Assembly (NCBI RefSeq): GCF_002102475.1 | Contig: NZ_MSQD01000004.1 | Span: 62,001-126,000, forward strand | Direction: 5' to 3' | Origin: Thermoanaerobacterium sp. PSU-2 | GTDB taxonomy: Bacteria > Bacillota > Thermoanaerobacteria > Thermoanaerobacterales > Thermoanaerobacteraceae | Length of the DNA stretch: 64,000 bases | In this document: positions 1 to 9,136 of the stretch, in pieces | Numbering within the stretch: position 1 is the first letter of the stretch | Layout of the letters: each line of letters starts with the position of its first letter | Made by a program: the position numbers and the translations under genes | Notes under the pieces: generated by a model | Seen by the model: the letters and a program-made list of their open reading frames with translations, nothing else | Database searches by the model: none | Told to the model about the DNA's origin: nothing

Positions 1-54
1 CACTAAACTGCGTAAAAAAGCCGCAATTTATGCCGTCCATGCGCTTTAAAGCGA

Positions 55-138
55 GTAGTGTTTCTTAGTGTTTAATAAAAATCTGCATATTGTTTTATTG
101 TTTTTTATTAGTGTTTTAATGTTTAAATAGTGTTTAAT
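55..138. repeat. TAGTGTTTAAT direct repeats upstream of the PRD regulator
   Basis: Copies of TAGTGTTT(T)AAT lie at 66-76, 109-120 and 128-138, with a partial copy (TAGTGTTTC) at about 56-64. All have the same orientation and end just upstream of a probable -35 box at 153. The spacing between the second and third copy starts is about 19 bp, near two helical turns. The position suggests operator or activator half-sites for control of the regulator gene, or of genes to the left of the window. The repeats are seen; the function is inferred. Confidence 0.55.
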
Positions 139-152
139 CCAATAAATCACTA

Positions 153-180
153 TTGAAAAACTTATTGCGAAATATATAAT
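153..180 (+). promoter_or_regulatory. Probable sigma-A promoter of the PRD regulator
   Basis: TTGAAA (153-158) and TATAAT (175-180) are separated by 16 bp, close to the sigma-A consensus. The promoter sits 26-46 bp before the two possible start codons and just downstream of the TAGTGTTTAAT repeats. Confidence 0.6.
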
Positions 181-226
181 AAAATATAGGTAGAGAAAGT
201 TATTTGTGGTAAAGGGGATCTTTAAG

Positions 227-2926
227 TTGAAAAGAAAAGAATTAATTTTAAAAAAGTTGATAGAGCTAAATAGAGGAAACGGCGTAGATGCCATGACGTT
301 AGCAAATGAGCTAAATATGTCGCGAGCAAACGTTAGTCATGAGTTAAATCTTTTGTGCAAGGAAGGAAAAGTCGTAAAGTCAGATGGCAGGCCAGTGATG
401 TTTTCACCTGTGTTTGAAAACACAAAAAGCAATTCCAGTGACAGCAAATTGTATGAACTGGACATGCTTATTAAAAACAATATAAGCCTAAAACAAGCTG
501 GTGAACAGGCAAAAGCCGCTATTTTATATCCTCCTAAAGGAATACACTGCTTAATATTAGGTGAAACAGGTGTAGGAAAATCCACTTTTGCGCGAATAAT
601 GCACAAGTATGCCATAGATATGGGGGTAAAAAAGCCTGACGCTCCATTTATAGCATTTAACTGTGCAGATTACAGCAACAATCCTCAGCTTTTGACAGCG
701 CAACTATTTGGGGTTAAAAAAGGCGCTTACACAGGCGCTGATACAGATAAAGAAGGGTTAATCGAGAAGGCAAATGGAGGAATCTTATTCCTTGATGAAG
801 TCCATCGCTTACCGCCTGAAGGACAGGAGATCTTATTCACTTTCCTCGATACTGGATATTTTAGAAGAGTCGGCGATGTAGAAAACAGGACATCTGATGT
901 GCTAATCATATCAGCTACAACTGAGGATCCTTCTTCATCCCTTTTAAATACATTTACCAGAAGAATACCGATGATAATTAAAATACCGCCACTTAGAGAA
1001 AGGACTTTAGAAGAAAGGTTTTACCTTTTAAAAAGATTTTTTAAACATGAAAGCATAAAGCTAAACAGAGATATATTCGTGTCCCTTAATTCCATGAGGG
1101 CGTTTTGTTCATATGACTGTCCAAACAACATCGGTCAATTAGAAAGTGATGTCAAGCTTATATGCGCAAAGGTCTATTCAGAATTTTTGACTAACAAGAA
1201 AAGCGACATAAGGATCTGCAGCAGAGACTTGCCTGATTATATAAAGAAAGGATTATACACAGATAAACAGCATAGGATGCTTTGGAATGAAGTCATAGGT
1301 GACGATATAGAATTCTTTAAGTTTTCTCCTACAAATGAAATAGAGGAAATTCCAACTGCATCTAACGATAACAGCATTTACGAGATAATAAACGACAGAC
1401 TAAGGCAGCTTAAAGCAAAAGGTATATCTGATATAGACATTGAATCAATCTTGGAGAAAGACATAGCAAAGTACTTCCACAAGCAGATATACGGTATAAC
1501 TGAGGAGAAAAACAAGCAGAATTTGATTCATATCTTAGGAGAAGACATAATAAGCATCACAGATAGGATCGCAGAACTTGTATCCGAACTACTTGGGAAA
1601 GATCTCAGCCAAAACAGCTATACTGCACTGGCTTTGCACTTAAACACGCTTATTGAAAGGGTCAACAAAAATAAACCTATTGTAAATCCTCAACTGTCAA
1701 AAATAAAGCAATTGTACCCAAGAGAATTTGAAGTTGCTATTGAAGCTAAAAAAATCATTGAGAGATATTTGAATGTTTCGATTCCAGAAGATGAAGCTGG
1801 ATTTATCGCAATATTTCTCATGTCCGACAAGGAATACATCAATAAGCAAAGCGAAAAAGTCAAGGTGATAATAATTGCCCATGGCAATTCTACTGCTACG
1901 TCCATGGCAGATGTGGCTAATAAATTGTTGGGTGAAAATTATGCAATAGGTTTAGACGCCCATCTTGACAAAAGTCCTCTTGAAGTCTTAGAAACTTTAA
2001 AAGATTATGTGCGAAATGATATGAATCAGGCGGGATACCTTCTCTTAGTAGACATGGGCTCCCTTACAACGTTTGGCGAAACGATTGAAAGAGAGTTTAA
2101 CGTGCCAGTAAAAGTTATACCGCTTATTTCAACACTCCACGTCATTGAAGCTACCAGAAAAGCGCTATTAGGCATGCCTCTTAACAATATTTACATGAGC
2201 GTACAGTCCATAAATTCTTATATGGAGAACAACATGGATTTCGCCCCACCAATAAGCGACAAAAAGAAAATCGCAATTATAACAGCATGTCTCACTGGTG
2301 AAGGCGCCTCTGTTGCGATTAAAAGCTTCTTGAAAAACAACTTAAAGTACGACAAAGATTTATTTGAGATAATACCAATTGACAGCCTTGATAAGCACAT
2401 GACAATGAAAAAAATAAATGAAATCCAGGAAAACATGGAAATAGCTTTTATCGTATCGTCTTTCCCATTGGACACCAATATTAAACAGTACAGCATGAAT
2501 GATGTCTTAAGCTTGAAAGTCATGAAAGAATTGCAGGAGATAGTAGATATTAAGACAACCCTCATCAAGATGGGCAATGTATTGAAAGAAAACATTCATA
2601 ACATTGATGGAGAGGAACTCTACATCGACATACAAAACACTATAATGAAACTTTGCGACACGCTGTCGATTTGCTTTGATGATGACATGCTACTTGGCAT
2701 AATACTTCACTTTGCTTTTATGGTAAGCAGAATCAAAAAAGGAGAAAAAAGCATTGAGTATATAGGAAAAGAAGAATATATTAAAAGCAACAAATCATTG
2801 TACAACGCAGTAAAGAAAGCATTGACACATTTAAACACAAAATATTCTATAATAATACCAGATGATGAAATATGCTATATAATGAGGTTTTTCCAAGAAA
2901 AAGATGCTCTTTTCAATATGATATGA
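227..2926 (+). CDS. LevR-type sigma-54-dependent activator with PRD and PTS domains
   Basis: Transcriptional activator of PTS or sugar operons that works with RNA polymerase carrying sigma-54. Numbering from the upstream GTG at 206, it has an N-terminal winged HTH (about 1-65), then an AAA+ domain with Walker A GETGVGKS near residue 119 and a GAYTGA loop (the sigma-54 contact motif, F replaced by Y). After these come a first PRD, an EIIA-Man-like domain with a candidate phospho-His in IIAHGNSTA, an EIIB-like segment with Cys in TACLTGEGAS, and a C-terminal PRD. This is full LevR/ManR architecture. The TTG at 227 has AAAGGGG 9 bp upstream and is preferred to GTG 206, giving 899 residues. No target operon or -24/-12 promoter was found in the window, so its PTS genes probably lie to the left. 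Confidence 0.9.
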   Translation: MKRKELILKKLIELNRGNGVDAMTLANELNMSRANVSHELNLLCKEGKVVKSDGRPVMFSPVFENTKSNSSDSKLYELDMLIKNNISLKQAGEQAKAAILYPPKGIHCLILGETGVGKSTFARIMHKYAIDMGVKKPDAPFIAFNCADYSNNPQLLTAQLFGVKKGAYTGADTDKEGLIEKANGGILFLDEVHRLPPEGQEILFTFLDTGYFRRVGDVENRTSDVLIISATTEDPSSSLLNTFTRRIPMIIKIPPLRERTLEERFYLLKRFFKHESIKLNRDIFVSLNSMRAFCSYDCPNNIGQLESDVKLICAKVYSEFLTNKKSDIRICSRDLPDYIKKGLYTDKQHRMLWNEVIGDDIEFFKFSPTNEIEEIPTASNDNSIYEIINDRLRQLKAKGISDIDIESILEKDIAKYFHKQIYGITEEKNKQNLIHILGEDIISITDRIAELVSELLGKDLSQNSYTALALHLNTLIERVNKNKPIVNPQLSKIKQLYPREFEVAIEAKKIIERYLNVSIPEDEAGFIAIFLMSDKEYINKQSEKVKVIIIAHGNSTATSMADVANKLLGENYAIGLDAHLDKSPLEVLETLKDYVRNDMNQAGYLLLVDMGSLTTFGETIEREFNVPVKVIPLISTLHVIEATRKALLGMPLNNIYMSVQSINSYMENNMDFAPPISDKKKIAIITACLTGEGASVAIKSFLKNNLKYDKDLFEIIPIDSLDKHMTMKKINEIQENMEIAFIVSSFPLDTNIKQYSMNDVLSLKVMKELQEIVDIKTTLIKMGNVLKENIHNIDGEELYIDIQNTIMKLCDTLSICFDDDMLLGIILHFAFMVSRIKKGEKSIEYIGKEEYIKSNKSLYNAVKKALTHLNTKYSIIIPDDEICYIMRFFQEKDALFNMI

Positions 2927-2928
2927 AA

Positions 2929-2959
2929 AATCCCCTGTGCATTATATACATAGGGGATT
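2929..2959 (+). terminator. Rho-independent terminator after the PRD regulator
   Basis: AATCCCCT (2929-2936) pairs with AGGGGATT (2952-2959); the stem can extend inward by three more pairs. It is followed by GTTTATAT and starts right after the stop codon. Confidence 0.75.
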
Positions 2960-3042
2960 GTTTATATCATATTGATGTTAATTTCTTCTAAAAACTCATT
3001 ATAGATAAAAATATCACAACCTTTATGCCATCGTTTTAATCT

Positions 3043-3462
3043 TCAGTGCTTATTGTACATATTGTTTATAATTTGTAAAAATTCTTTAACTGTTACAATG
3101 CGTATTCCTTTATATTCTTTTATTTCTAACAAATCTTTATCTCCGGATATTATATAATTGCAATCACCATCAATTGCACAGTTAATGAACTTATCATCAT
3201 CTTTATCCCGAGATATCGCTACATTGCTTGTAACATGCACAAATTCTGCAAGATTTTCAATAAAATAAAACATTTTTTCTTTGATTTCTTTACGAAAATG
3301 AAATTTTTTATATTCCACAACTTTTCTATATTCATAGTATATATTCTCAGATATTACCCACGTGAATTTGTGCATTGCACAGTTTTCAAAAAGTTCTTCC
3401 ATGATGGGACTACTAAACAATATTGATACAAATACATTAGTGTCAATTACAGCTCTAATCAT
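3043..3462 (-). CDS. PIN-domain toxin-like protein (putative RNase)
   Basis: 139-residue PIN-superfamily protein, COG1569-like, probably a Mg2+-dependent RNase acting as the toxin of a type II toxin-antitoxin module. The N-terminal VIDTNVFVS motif supplies the first acidic residue (D7). Further conserved acids are E44 in the second helix, the aspartates of RDKDDDKF, and D in ISGDKDLL. Length is normal for the family. Its start overlaps the end of the upstream small gene by 8 bp, the usual translational coupling of antitoxin and toxin. Targets are unknown. Confidence 0.8.
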   Translation of the reverse strand: MIRAVIDTNVFVSILFSSPIMEELFENCAMHKFTWVISENIYYEYRKVVEYKKFHFRKEIKEKMFYFIENLAEFVHVTSNVAISRDKDDDKFINCAIDGDCNYIISGDKDLLEIKEYKGIRIVTVKEFLQIINNMYNKH

Positions 3463-3694
3463 TTGTATACCTTATTTCTTTTACCAAATCAGAAATATTT
3501 TCTTCTGAATAACCGTATCCTTCTAATACCTTTTTAGTTTCCTTCGTTGTTTCAAACATATCTCTTACAATCTTTAACCTCTTTTGTATTAGATACTCTA
3601 CAAAATCTAAAACTTCTTTCTGTTCATCTTTAGGCATTGCTTTTACTTTCTCATATATTATATTATCTAATCTATCATTGATTGAGTTTGACAT
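3455..3694 (-). CDS. Putative antitoxin partner of the PIN protein
   Basis: Small protein (79 residues) upstream of and overlapping the PIN gene. The central segment KAMPKDEQKEVLDFVEYLIQ resembles the DUF2281-type motif found in antitoxins, and the rest is charged and helical. The ATG at 3694 has GGTGGTGAT six bases upstream, which is better than the ATG at 3709 (84 residues). The antitoxin role is inferred from position and size; no clear DNA-binding fold is visible. Confidence 0.65.
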   Translation of the reverse strand: MSNSINDRLDNIIYEKVKAMPKDEQKEVLDFVEYLIQKRLKIVRDMFETTKETKKVLEGYGYSEENISDLVKEIRYTND

Positions 3695-3751
3695 TTTTAT
3701 CACCACCATTTATTATTCCTTCTTTAATTATATCATTTTTTAAAAATATAA

Positions 3752-3794
3752 AAAGGTATGTGTATAGCAAAAACATTGCAAAACACATACCTTT
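3752..3794 (-). terminator. Terminator of the beta-mannosidase operon
   Basis: Inverted repeat AAAGGTATGTGT / ACACATACCTTT with 3752-3763 pairing to 3783-3794. On the minus strand it is followed by TTTTTATATTTTT. It begins 11 bp after the beta-mannosidase stop and closes the operon transcribed from the LacI gene. Confidence 0.8.
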
Positions 3795-3804
3795 CCATCA
3801 ATAG

Positions 3805-6270
3805 TTATATTTTTAAAATAGAATTTATAAGATTTATGATTTTTATATCTCCCGGCTCTTTTGAACATTTTAAAGTGTACTTTTCACCAGGTATCATGTT
3901 AAGAAAGTTGTCACTTAGAGAAACGTCGTTTTCTGTGTCGACAAACACTCCAAATGCAGGTACATCAGTTGAAAGAATTATGTCAGTTCCCTCGACATGG
4001 CACGTAATGTTAGGTTCTGTAAGTTTAAGGTTCCTAAATTTATCAAAAATATAGTAATTTTCATATATCTTTTCATCAACAATCATCCTTACGTATACGA
4101 CGCTGTTTAATAGTTTCCAATTTTTCTCAACAGGAAGTGTACAATGGGATGCATCAACAGGTACCACATGAGGCACATGCTCTTCAGCAATCTGGCGCTC
4201 ATCATAATGCGCTATTTTAACAACATCGTTGGCAATCAATCTTGTATTAAACTTTTTCTCCCACATCTTTTCGCCATCAAAGCTGTAGCACAATACTTCC
4301 ACATATGCTTCTACATCCTGCTGCAAATCGCTTATACCGTAAATCGTTATTCCACCATCTTCCTCTGCGATATATGGCAAAACATTTGCAAAAAACCTGC
4401 CAGAATAATAGTAAAGAGCCTTTTTCCTTTTGTAGTAGTCTATGCAAGACCAGCTTGCTACTGGCCAACAATCATTAAACTGCCAATAAAGTGTTCCTGC
4501 CGTCTTAAATTTGCGGCTTCTCCAATGCTCCACTCCTTTTTTTATGGCTTCAGCTTGATTAAACTGTGTCAAATACACAAAACTTTTAAAGTCTTTTGGA
4601 AAACCCAACTCACTTATCATATACCTTATGAGCCTTTCCATGCCACCTATCTGCTTATTATGTGATACAACAACAGGGCTTAAGATATTCCTGTCTTCTT
4701 CGTTTGTATACGACAATACCGTCTTCCAATCAGGCATTGACTGGAAGCCAAACTCGCTTACAAATCTGCTTTTATCAGCTAAATAGGCTTTGACATCAAT
4801 CCATCCACTCCATACATTCCACTGATGCCTGTCACCTTCTGATTCACTGTTGGGATCTACTCCACCGTATGGGCTTGATACCCAATAGGGTCTTGATGGA
4901 TCATACTTTTCGCAAATCTGTGGCAATATTTCTTTGTATATGTAATTTCCTAGATACTTCGGATCACCATTTCCCCACCAAGAGTAGAAACCAGTGTTGT
5001 TTTCATTGTTGCCGCACCACAATACGATGGATGGATGGTTCCTAAGCCTTAAAAGTACATCCTCTGCTTCTTCTGCAGCCATCTGCTGAAACCAATCAAA
5101 TTGATCCGGATATTGAGCACAAGCGTACATAAAATCCTGCCAAACCATTATACCCATTTTATCACACGCATCATAGAAAGCCTCATCCTCGTAAATGCCG
5201 CCACCCCAGACTCTTAGCATGTTCATATTAGCATCTTTAGCAAGCTTTATAAATGTATAGTAATCTTCTTTGGTTATTCGGGGCAAAAAGCTATCTGCAG
5301 GTATCCAATCAGCCCCTTTTGCAAAAATCTTTATTCCGTTTATTTCAAAGATAAAACTTTCGCCAATATCATCTTTCTCACGAAGAAGTTCTACAACCCT
5401 TATACCTGATCTGAAATTTAACTCATCAACAACCACATCTGCCATTGTAAGCTTTATGCAAATGTCGTAAAGGTTTTGCGGTCCTACACCATTTGGATAC
5501 CATAGCTTTGGTTCATCTATCTTAAACGCCGCATCAATTTCACCGTATGTAATTGGAACAACCTTTCTACCGCATACTTCTCCATCATATGAAATAGTGA
5601 CTTCCGCCTTTAAGTCAAAATCAGCAAAATACGATATAGAGGCAGAAACCCTTACATATGCTGCGCCATCTCTCAACTTTTCTGTGTAAAAGAACGGTTT
5701 TTCAATTGCTGCATCTTTTATGATAGATATATATGCATCCTTCCACAGCCCAACTTGAATCAATCTCGGGCCCCAATCCCATCCAAATGAATACTGCGCT
5801 TTTCTAATGTATGGTCTTGCCGATTCAAACGATGATTCCAGCTTCAGAGGGCTGTCTTTTTCAATGCTTCTTATCGCCTTTGTTATAGATTGAAAATACA
5901 CTTCTAAAACATTGTTTTTCTCTTTTATCAAATCTGTCACATCATATTCATAGGAAATAAACATGTTTTCAGCAGTACCTAAATAATCTCCGTTAAAGTA
6001 AATGTCCGCCAACGTGTCGATGCCTTCAAACACCAACTTGATTTCGTCAAATTCATCAGGAAATTCAAAATCGAATTCTTTTCTGTAAATCCACTCTTTA
6101 TCCTCTAACTTGTGACATTCAATTTCATTCATGCGATAAAACGGATCGCTAATCTTGTTTTGAGTCATTAAATCAAGCTGAACGCATCCAGGAACCTTAC
6201 CTTCAAGCCAGTCATATGAAGTCGCTTCTCTAAATTGCCATGTGCCATTTAATGAAATGCGATTTTCCAT
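3805..6270 (-). CDS. Glycoside hydrolase family 2 beta-mannosidase
   Basis: Intracellular exo-acting beta-mannosidase (probable EC 3.2.1.25) releasing mannose from manno-oligosaccharides or mannosides. It has 821 residues, the usual size, with no signal peptide. GH2 layout: N-terminal jelly-roll domain (SLNGTWQFRE at the start, VPGCVQLDL), Ig-like domain, (beta/alpha)8 barrel, C-terminal beta domains. The acid/base Glu is visible in WCGNNENN and the nucleophile Glu in FVSEFGFQSMPD; RVWGGGIYE and WQDFMYACAQYP are typical of beta-mannosidases. It is the last gene of a minus-strand operon with dehydrogenases and sugar isomerase-like proteins. Specificity for mannose over other beta-glycosides rests on overall resemblance. 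Confidence 0.9.
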   Translation of the reverse strand: MENRISLNGTWQFREATSYDWLEGKVPGCVQLDLMTQNKISDPFYRMNEIECHKLEDKEWIYRKEFDFEFPDEFDEIKLVFEGIDTLADIYFNGDYLGTAENMFISYEYDVTDLIKEKNNVLEVYFQSITKAIRSIEKDSPLKLESSFESARPYIRKAQYSFGWDWGPRLIQVGLWKDAYISIIKDAAIEKPFFYTEKLRDGAAYVRVSASISYFADFDLKAEVTISYDGEVCGRKVVPITYGEIDAAFKIDEPKLWYPNGVGPQNLYDICIKLTMADVVVDELNFRSGIRVVELLREKDDIGESFIFEINGIKIFAKGADWIPADSFLPRITKEDYYTFIKLAKDANMNMLRVWGGGIYEDEAFYDACDKMGIMVWQDFMYACAQYPDQFDWFQQMAAEEAEDVLLRLRNHPSIVLWCGNNENNTGFYSWWGNGDPKYLGNYIYKEILPQICEKYDPSRPYWVSSPYGGVDPNSESEGDRHQWNVWSGWIDVKAYLADKSRFVSEFGFQSMPDWKTVLSYTNEEDRNILSPVVVSHNKQIGGMERLIRYMISELGFPKDFKSFVYLTQFNQAEAIKKGVEHWRSRKFKTAGTLYWQFNDCWPVASWSCIDYYKRKKALYYYSGRFFANVLPYIAEEDGGITIYGISDLQQDVEAYVEVLCYSFDGEKMWEKKFNTRLIANDVVKIAHYDERQIAEEHVPHVVPVDASHCTLPVEKNWKLLNSVVYVRMIVDEKIYENYYIFDKFRNLKLTEPNITCHVEGTDIILSTDVPAFGVFVDTENDVSLSDNFLNMIPGEKYTLKCSKEPGDIKIINLINSILKI

Positions 6271-6343
6271 GTGTCTCCTCCTTTCCCATCAAAATTTATC
6301 GTATTTGTTATTTGTACATATTATTCATGATTTATATATTATT

Positions 6344-7387
6344 TTATAGCTCAACAGCTTTTCCTAGCTGGTTTGATTTAAACGCAGCTTCTATTATTGA
6401 ATAAACCTTTTTTACTTCATCTGGTTTTACTATAAGCTCCGCTTTTCCTTCGATCGTATCTCGGACATTTGCATAAAACTCTATCCATTCCGAGTTTACA
6501 ACTGGAAGTTCAAAATGATCTTTTACTTCTTCTGGCCTCGGTGCAAATGTGCGAGTCGGCCCTGCTGTTGTCTCTACTATTTCCGCATCAAATTTGTCAG
6601 CAAGCTTATTTAGCTTGACAATTTCACCATGTCCTTCAAAATCATCTACTACCAATGTTCCTTTATCTCCGCCCACAAACCATCTTGGCAATGGCTTTAG
6701 ACAAAATGTTCCAACTTCTATCTGTGCAGATAAACCATTTTCAAATTTCATCAACAGTTTAAAATAGTCATCTACATCTTTATTTAATACGCTAAATAGT
6801 TCAGCGTATACTCTAACTACTTTATTTGGAATCATATATAGAATCTGGTCTATAAGGTGGACGCCCCAATCTAAAAGCATACCACCACCGCACTCTTTTT
6901 TATTCCTCCAACCGTAAATCAATCCACCTGCACCGTGTACCCTGCTTTCGATTGTATAGACATCACCAATTATACCTAATTCTATAGCTTTTTTCACTTT
7001 GTTAAAGTCTTTATCCCATCTGCGGTTTTGATGTACTGTAAACACTACATTATTCTTTTCTGCAGCCTCTATTATTTCATCTATTTCCCTCATCGACATT
7101 GCAACAGGCTTTTCAACTATGACATTCTTTCCAGCATTTGCTGACGCCACTGCAAGATCCTTATGCACATCGTTGGGAGTTGCGATTAATACGGTATTTA
7201 TTTCCTCATCACTTAAAAATTCATCCAACTTATCATATCCTCTAAGCCCAGCTTCTTTTGCTACATCAACTTGATATGCATCAATATCGTACGCCGCTAC
7301 TACATCTACACCTTTAACTTTTGGGGCGTTTTTATGATGCCACATTCCCATTCCACCATAGCCTATTATTCCAAGTTTAATTGGCAT
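6344..7387 (-). CDS. Gfo/Idh/MocA oxidoreductase (operon A, second)
   Basis: NAD(P)-dependent sugar or keto-glycoside dehydrogenase of 347 residues. The N-terminal Rossmann fold starts with LGIIGYGGMGMWH. The EKPVAMS segment carries the conserved Lys, and HQNRRWDKD followed by GGGMLLDWGVHLIDQ carries the catalytic Asp/His region. The ATG at 7387 follows AGGAGGTAGAAAG, so it is preferred to a longer start at 7420. Closest relative in the window is the frameshifted gene at 18745-19792, with the same motifs. It lies between an isomerase-like gene and the beta-mannosidase. One plausible job is reduction of a 3-keto-sugar, or oxidation of the incoming glycoside; the direction cannot be read from sequence. 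Confidence 0.85.
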   Translation of the reverse strand: MPIKLGIIGYGGMGMWHHKNAPKVKGVDVVAAYDIDAYQVDVAKEAGLRGYDKLDEFLSDEEINTVLIATPNDVHKDLAVASANAGKNVIVEKPVAMSMREIDEIIEAAEKNNVVFTVHQNRRWDKDFNKVKKAIELGIIGDVYTIESRVHGAGGLIYGWRNKKECGGGMLLDWGVHLIDQILYMIPNKVVRVYAELFSVLNKDVDDYFKLLMKFENGLSAQIEVGTFCLKPLPRWFVGGDKGTLVVDDFEGHGEIVKLNKLADKFDAEIVETTAGPTRTFAPRPEEVKDHFELPVVNSEWIEFYANVRDTIEGKAELIVKPDEVKKVYSIIEAAFKSNQLGKAVEL

Positions 7388-7462
7388 CTTTCTACCTCCT
7401 ACGTGATTAAATAAAAACATTTTATAGACAAGTAGATTAAGCTACTTGCCTATTTGAAGTAT

Positions 7463-8383
7463 TTATATGAATTGTTTCAAATGATCATATCCTAACTTCA
7501 ATCCTTCTTTTACTTTCTCCTCACTGCCTTCATACAGTGGGTCTTCATGTTCAACGCTTATAACTCCATCGTATCCTACATCTTTTAAGGCTTTTATAAA
7601 CTTGTTCCAATCAACTTGACCAAGGCCAGGCATCCTAAATCTCCAATAGCCTGTTTCGCCTTTTTTATGAAATTGCCTGTTAAATACGCCATACCATTCA
7701 AGCTTATCCTTGAAAATTTCAGCGTCTTTCGCATGAACATGAAATATCCTGTCCTTAAATGCCGGAACAACTTTTACATAATCTATAAGCTGAAATAAAA
7801 GGTGGGACGGATCCAAATTAAGTCCAAAATTCATAGATGGTATCCTTCTAAACATCTCTTCCCAAAGCTCAGGAGTAAATGATATTGTGCCGGGAAGACC
7901 TTCTCTCTGCCAACCTTCCATCGGGCAATTTTCAATTATTACTTTTACGCCTTTACTTTCTGCATAGCTTACTATATCGCCAAAAATTTTTTCAAATTCG
8001 TCAAAGTTTTCTTTTAAGTTTTTCTCAGGATTTCTCCCTATAAAAGTTCCAACCATAGATGTACCCAGCATTGCTGCAGCATCAATGCACTTTTTAGTGT
8101 GATTGTTTATAAATGCCCTCTTTTCAGGATCAGGGTGCAAATTATTGTCATAGTATGCCAAAGACGATATAGAAAGGCCCAAATCCCTCATGTATTCTTT
8201 TATTTTTTGAGCTTCTTCTTCTGTCAACGTTTCTACATCTATGTCACAACTGGAATAGTCTCTGTCGTTTAGCTGTGGCCAGCAAGCGATTTCTAATGAT
8301 TTAAAACCATTCTCTGATGCCCACTTTGCCTTATCCAAAAGTGGCATATTCCCTAAACAAACTGTTAAAAATCCAAGATGCAT
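7463..8383 (-). CDS. Sugar phosphate isomerase/epimerase-like TIM barrel (operon A, 306 aa)
   Basis: AP-endonuclease-2/xylose-isomerase-like TIM barrel (COG1082). The metal-binding set is visible: Glu in VIIENCPM, Asp in GLNLDPSHL, His in FHVHAKDAE and Glu in ISVEHEDP. It is about 50% alike by eye to the protein at 15906-16820, sharing IGRNPEKN/IGRDKNKT, the DPSH motif and the length. Members of this family include keto-sugar epimerases and also lyases and hydratases of 3-keto-glycosides, as in levoglucosan catabolism. Given its dehydrogenase neighbours, either role is possible. Start ATG with GAGGAGAG upstream. Confidence 0.8.
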   Translation of the reverse strand: MHLGFLTVCLGNMPLLDKAKWASENGFKSLEIACWPQLNDRDYSSCDIDVETLTEEEAQKIKEYMRDLGLSISSLAYYDNNLHPDPEKRAFINNHTKKCIDAAAMLGTSMVGTFIGRNPEKNLKENFDEFEKIFGDIVSYAESKGVKVIIENCPMEGWQREGLPGTISFTPELWEEMFRRIPSMNFGLNLDPSHLLFQLIDYVKVVPAFKDRIFHVHAKDAEIFKDKLEWYGVFNRQFHKKGETGYWRFRMPGLGQVDWNKFIKALKDVGYDGVISVEHEDPLYEGSEEKVKEGLKLGYDHLKQFI

Positions 8384-8396
8384 AATCTATCTCTCC

Positions 8397-9131
8397 TCAC
8401 ATTTTCTTTATGTTATCAAAGCTTATCTTGACACTTTCAAGGGGCGGTCTTTTGCAAGCATCTTGTTCAACTATAAACCAATCGACACCTGCCTCAAGTG
8501 AAGCGTCTACAATCTCCTTAATATTCATAATACCTTCGCCAATCTCAGCAAAATCCTTTGTTGCCTCATCCATATCCTTTAGATGTACCAAAGGCACACG
8601 ACCACTATACTTTTTAATGTAACTTACAGGATCTTCTCCAGCATATTTGACCCAATACGTATCTATCTCCGCCTTCAAAAAATTTGAATTTGCATTTTCA
8701 TAGATCAAATCTAATCCGTATTTACTGTCAAACTCGACGAATTCATGATTATGATTGTGATAGCAAAAAATCAATCCTTTTTCTGCACACTTTTCTCCAA
8801 TTTCATTAAAAAGTTTCGCAGTTTCAATAAAATCCTCTTTCCCCTCGTATTTGTTCCAAGGGCATACAATGTACTTGTTTCCTATTTCAATGTTGTACTC
8901 TATTTCTTCGTCAAGATTGTTTTTTAGCACATCTAAACTTATGTGGCTTCCAGTCGGAGTCAATCCAAGCCCTTCTAAATGTCTTCTTAGTTCATTTGCC
9001 TTTAAACCACCATATCCAGCAAATTCAACACCTTTGTACCCTATCTCTGCCACTTTCTCTAAAGTTCCTACAAAATCGTCTTTCAATTCATTCCTCACTG
9101 TGTAAAGCTGCAGTGACAACGGCAAATCCAT
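8397..9131 (-). CDS. Sugar phosphate isomerase/epimerase-like TIM barrel (operon A, short form)
   Basis: 244-residue COG1082 protein, shorter than and distinct from its neighbour. Motifs: N-terminal LSLQLYTVRNEL, central CYHNHNHEF, metal ligands in AEIDTYWV and VHLKDMDE, and C-terminal Glu in FIVEQDAC. The LQLYTVR and HNHNHEF pattern is common in isomerase-like proteins encoded beside Gfo/Idh/MocA dehydrogenases and is found in 3-keto-glycoside hydratase/lyase candidates. ATG 9131 has GGGTGA 6 bp upstream; a GTG at 9140 overlapping the upstream stop is the alternative. The substrate is not known. Confidence 0.8.
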   Translation of the reverse strand: MDLPLSLQLYTVRNELKDDFVGTLEKVAEIGYKGVEFAGYGGLKANELRRHLEGLGLTPTGSHISLDVLKNNLDEEIEYNIEIGNKYIVCPWNKYEGKEDFIETAKLFNEIGEKCAEKGLIFCYHNHNHEFVEFDSKYGLDLIYENANSNFLKAEIDTYWVKYAGEDPVSYIKKYSGRVPLVHLKDMDEATKDFAEIGEGIMNIKEIVDASLEAGVDWFIVEQDACKRPPLESVKISFDNIKKM

Positions 9132-9136
9132 ATAAA

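Noticed and set aside
1-3000. Sigma-54 (-24/-12) promoter near the LevR-type activator
   Set aside because: No TGGCAC-N5-TTGC-like element seen; the target operon probably lies outside the window.
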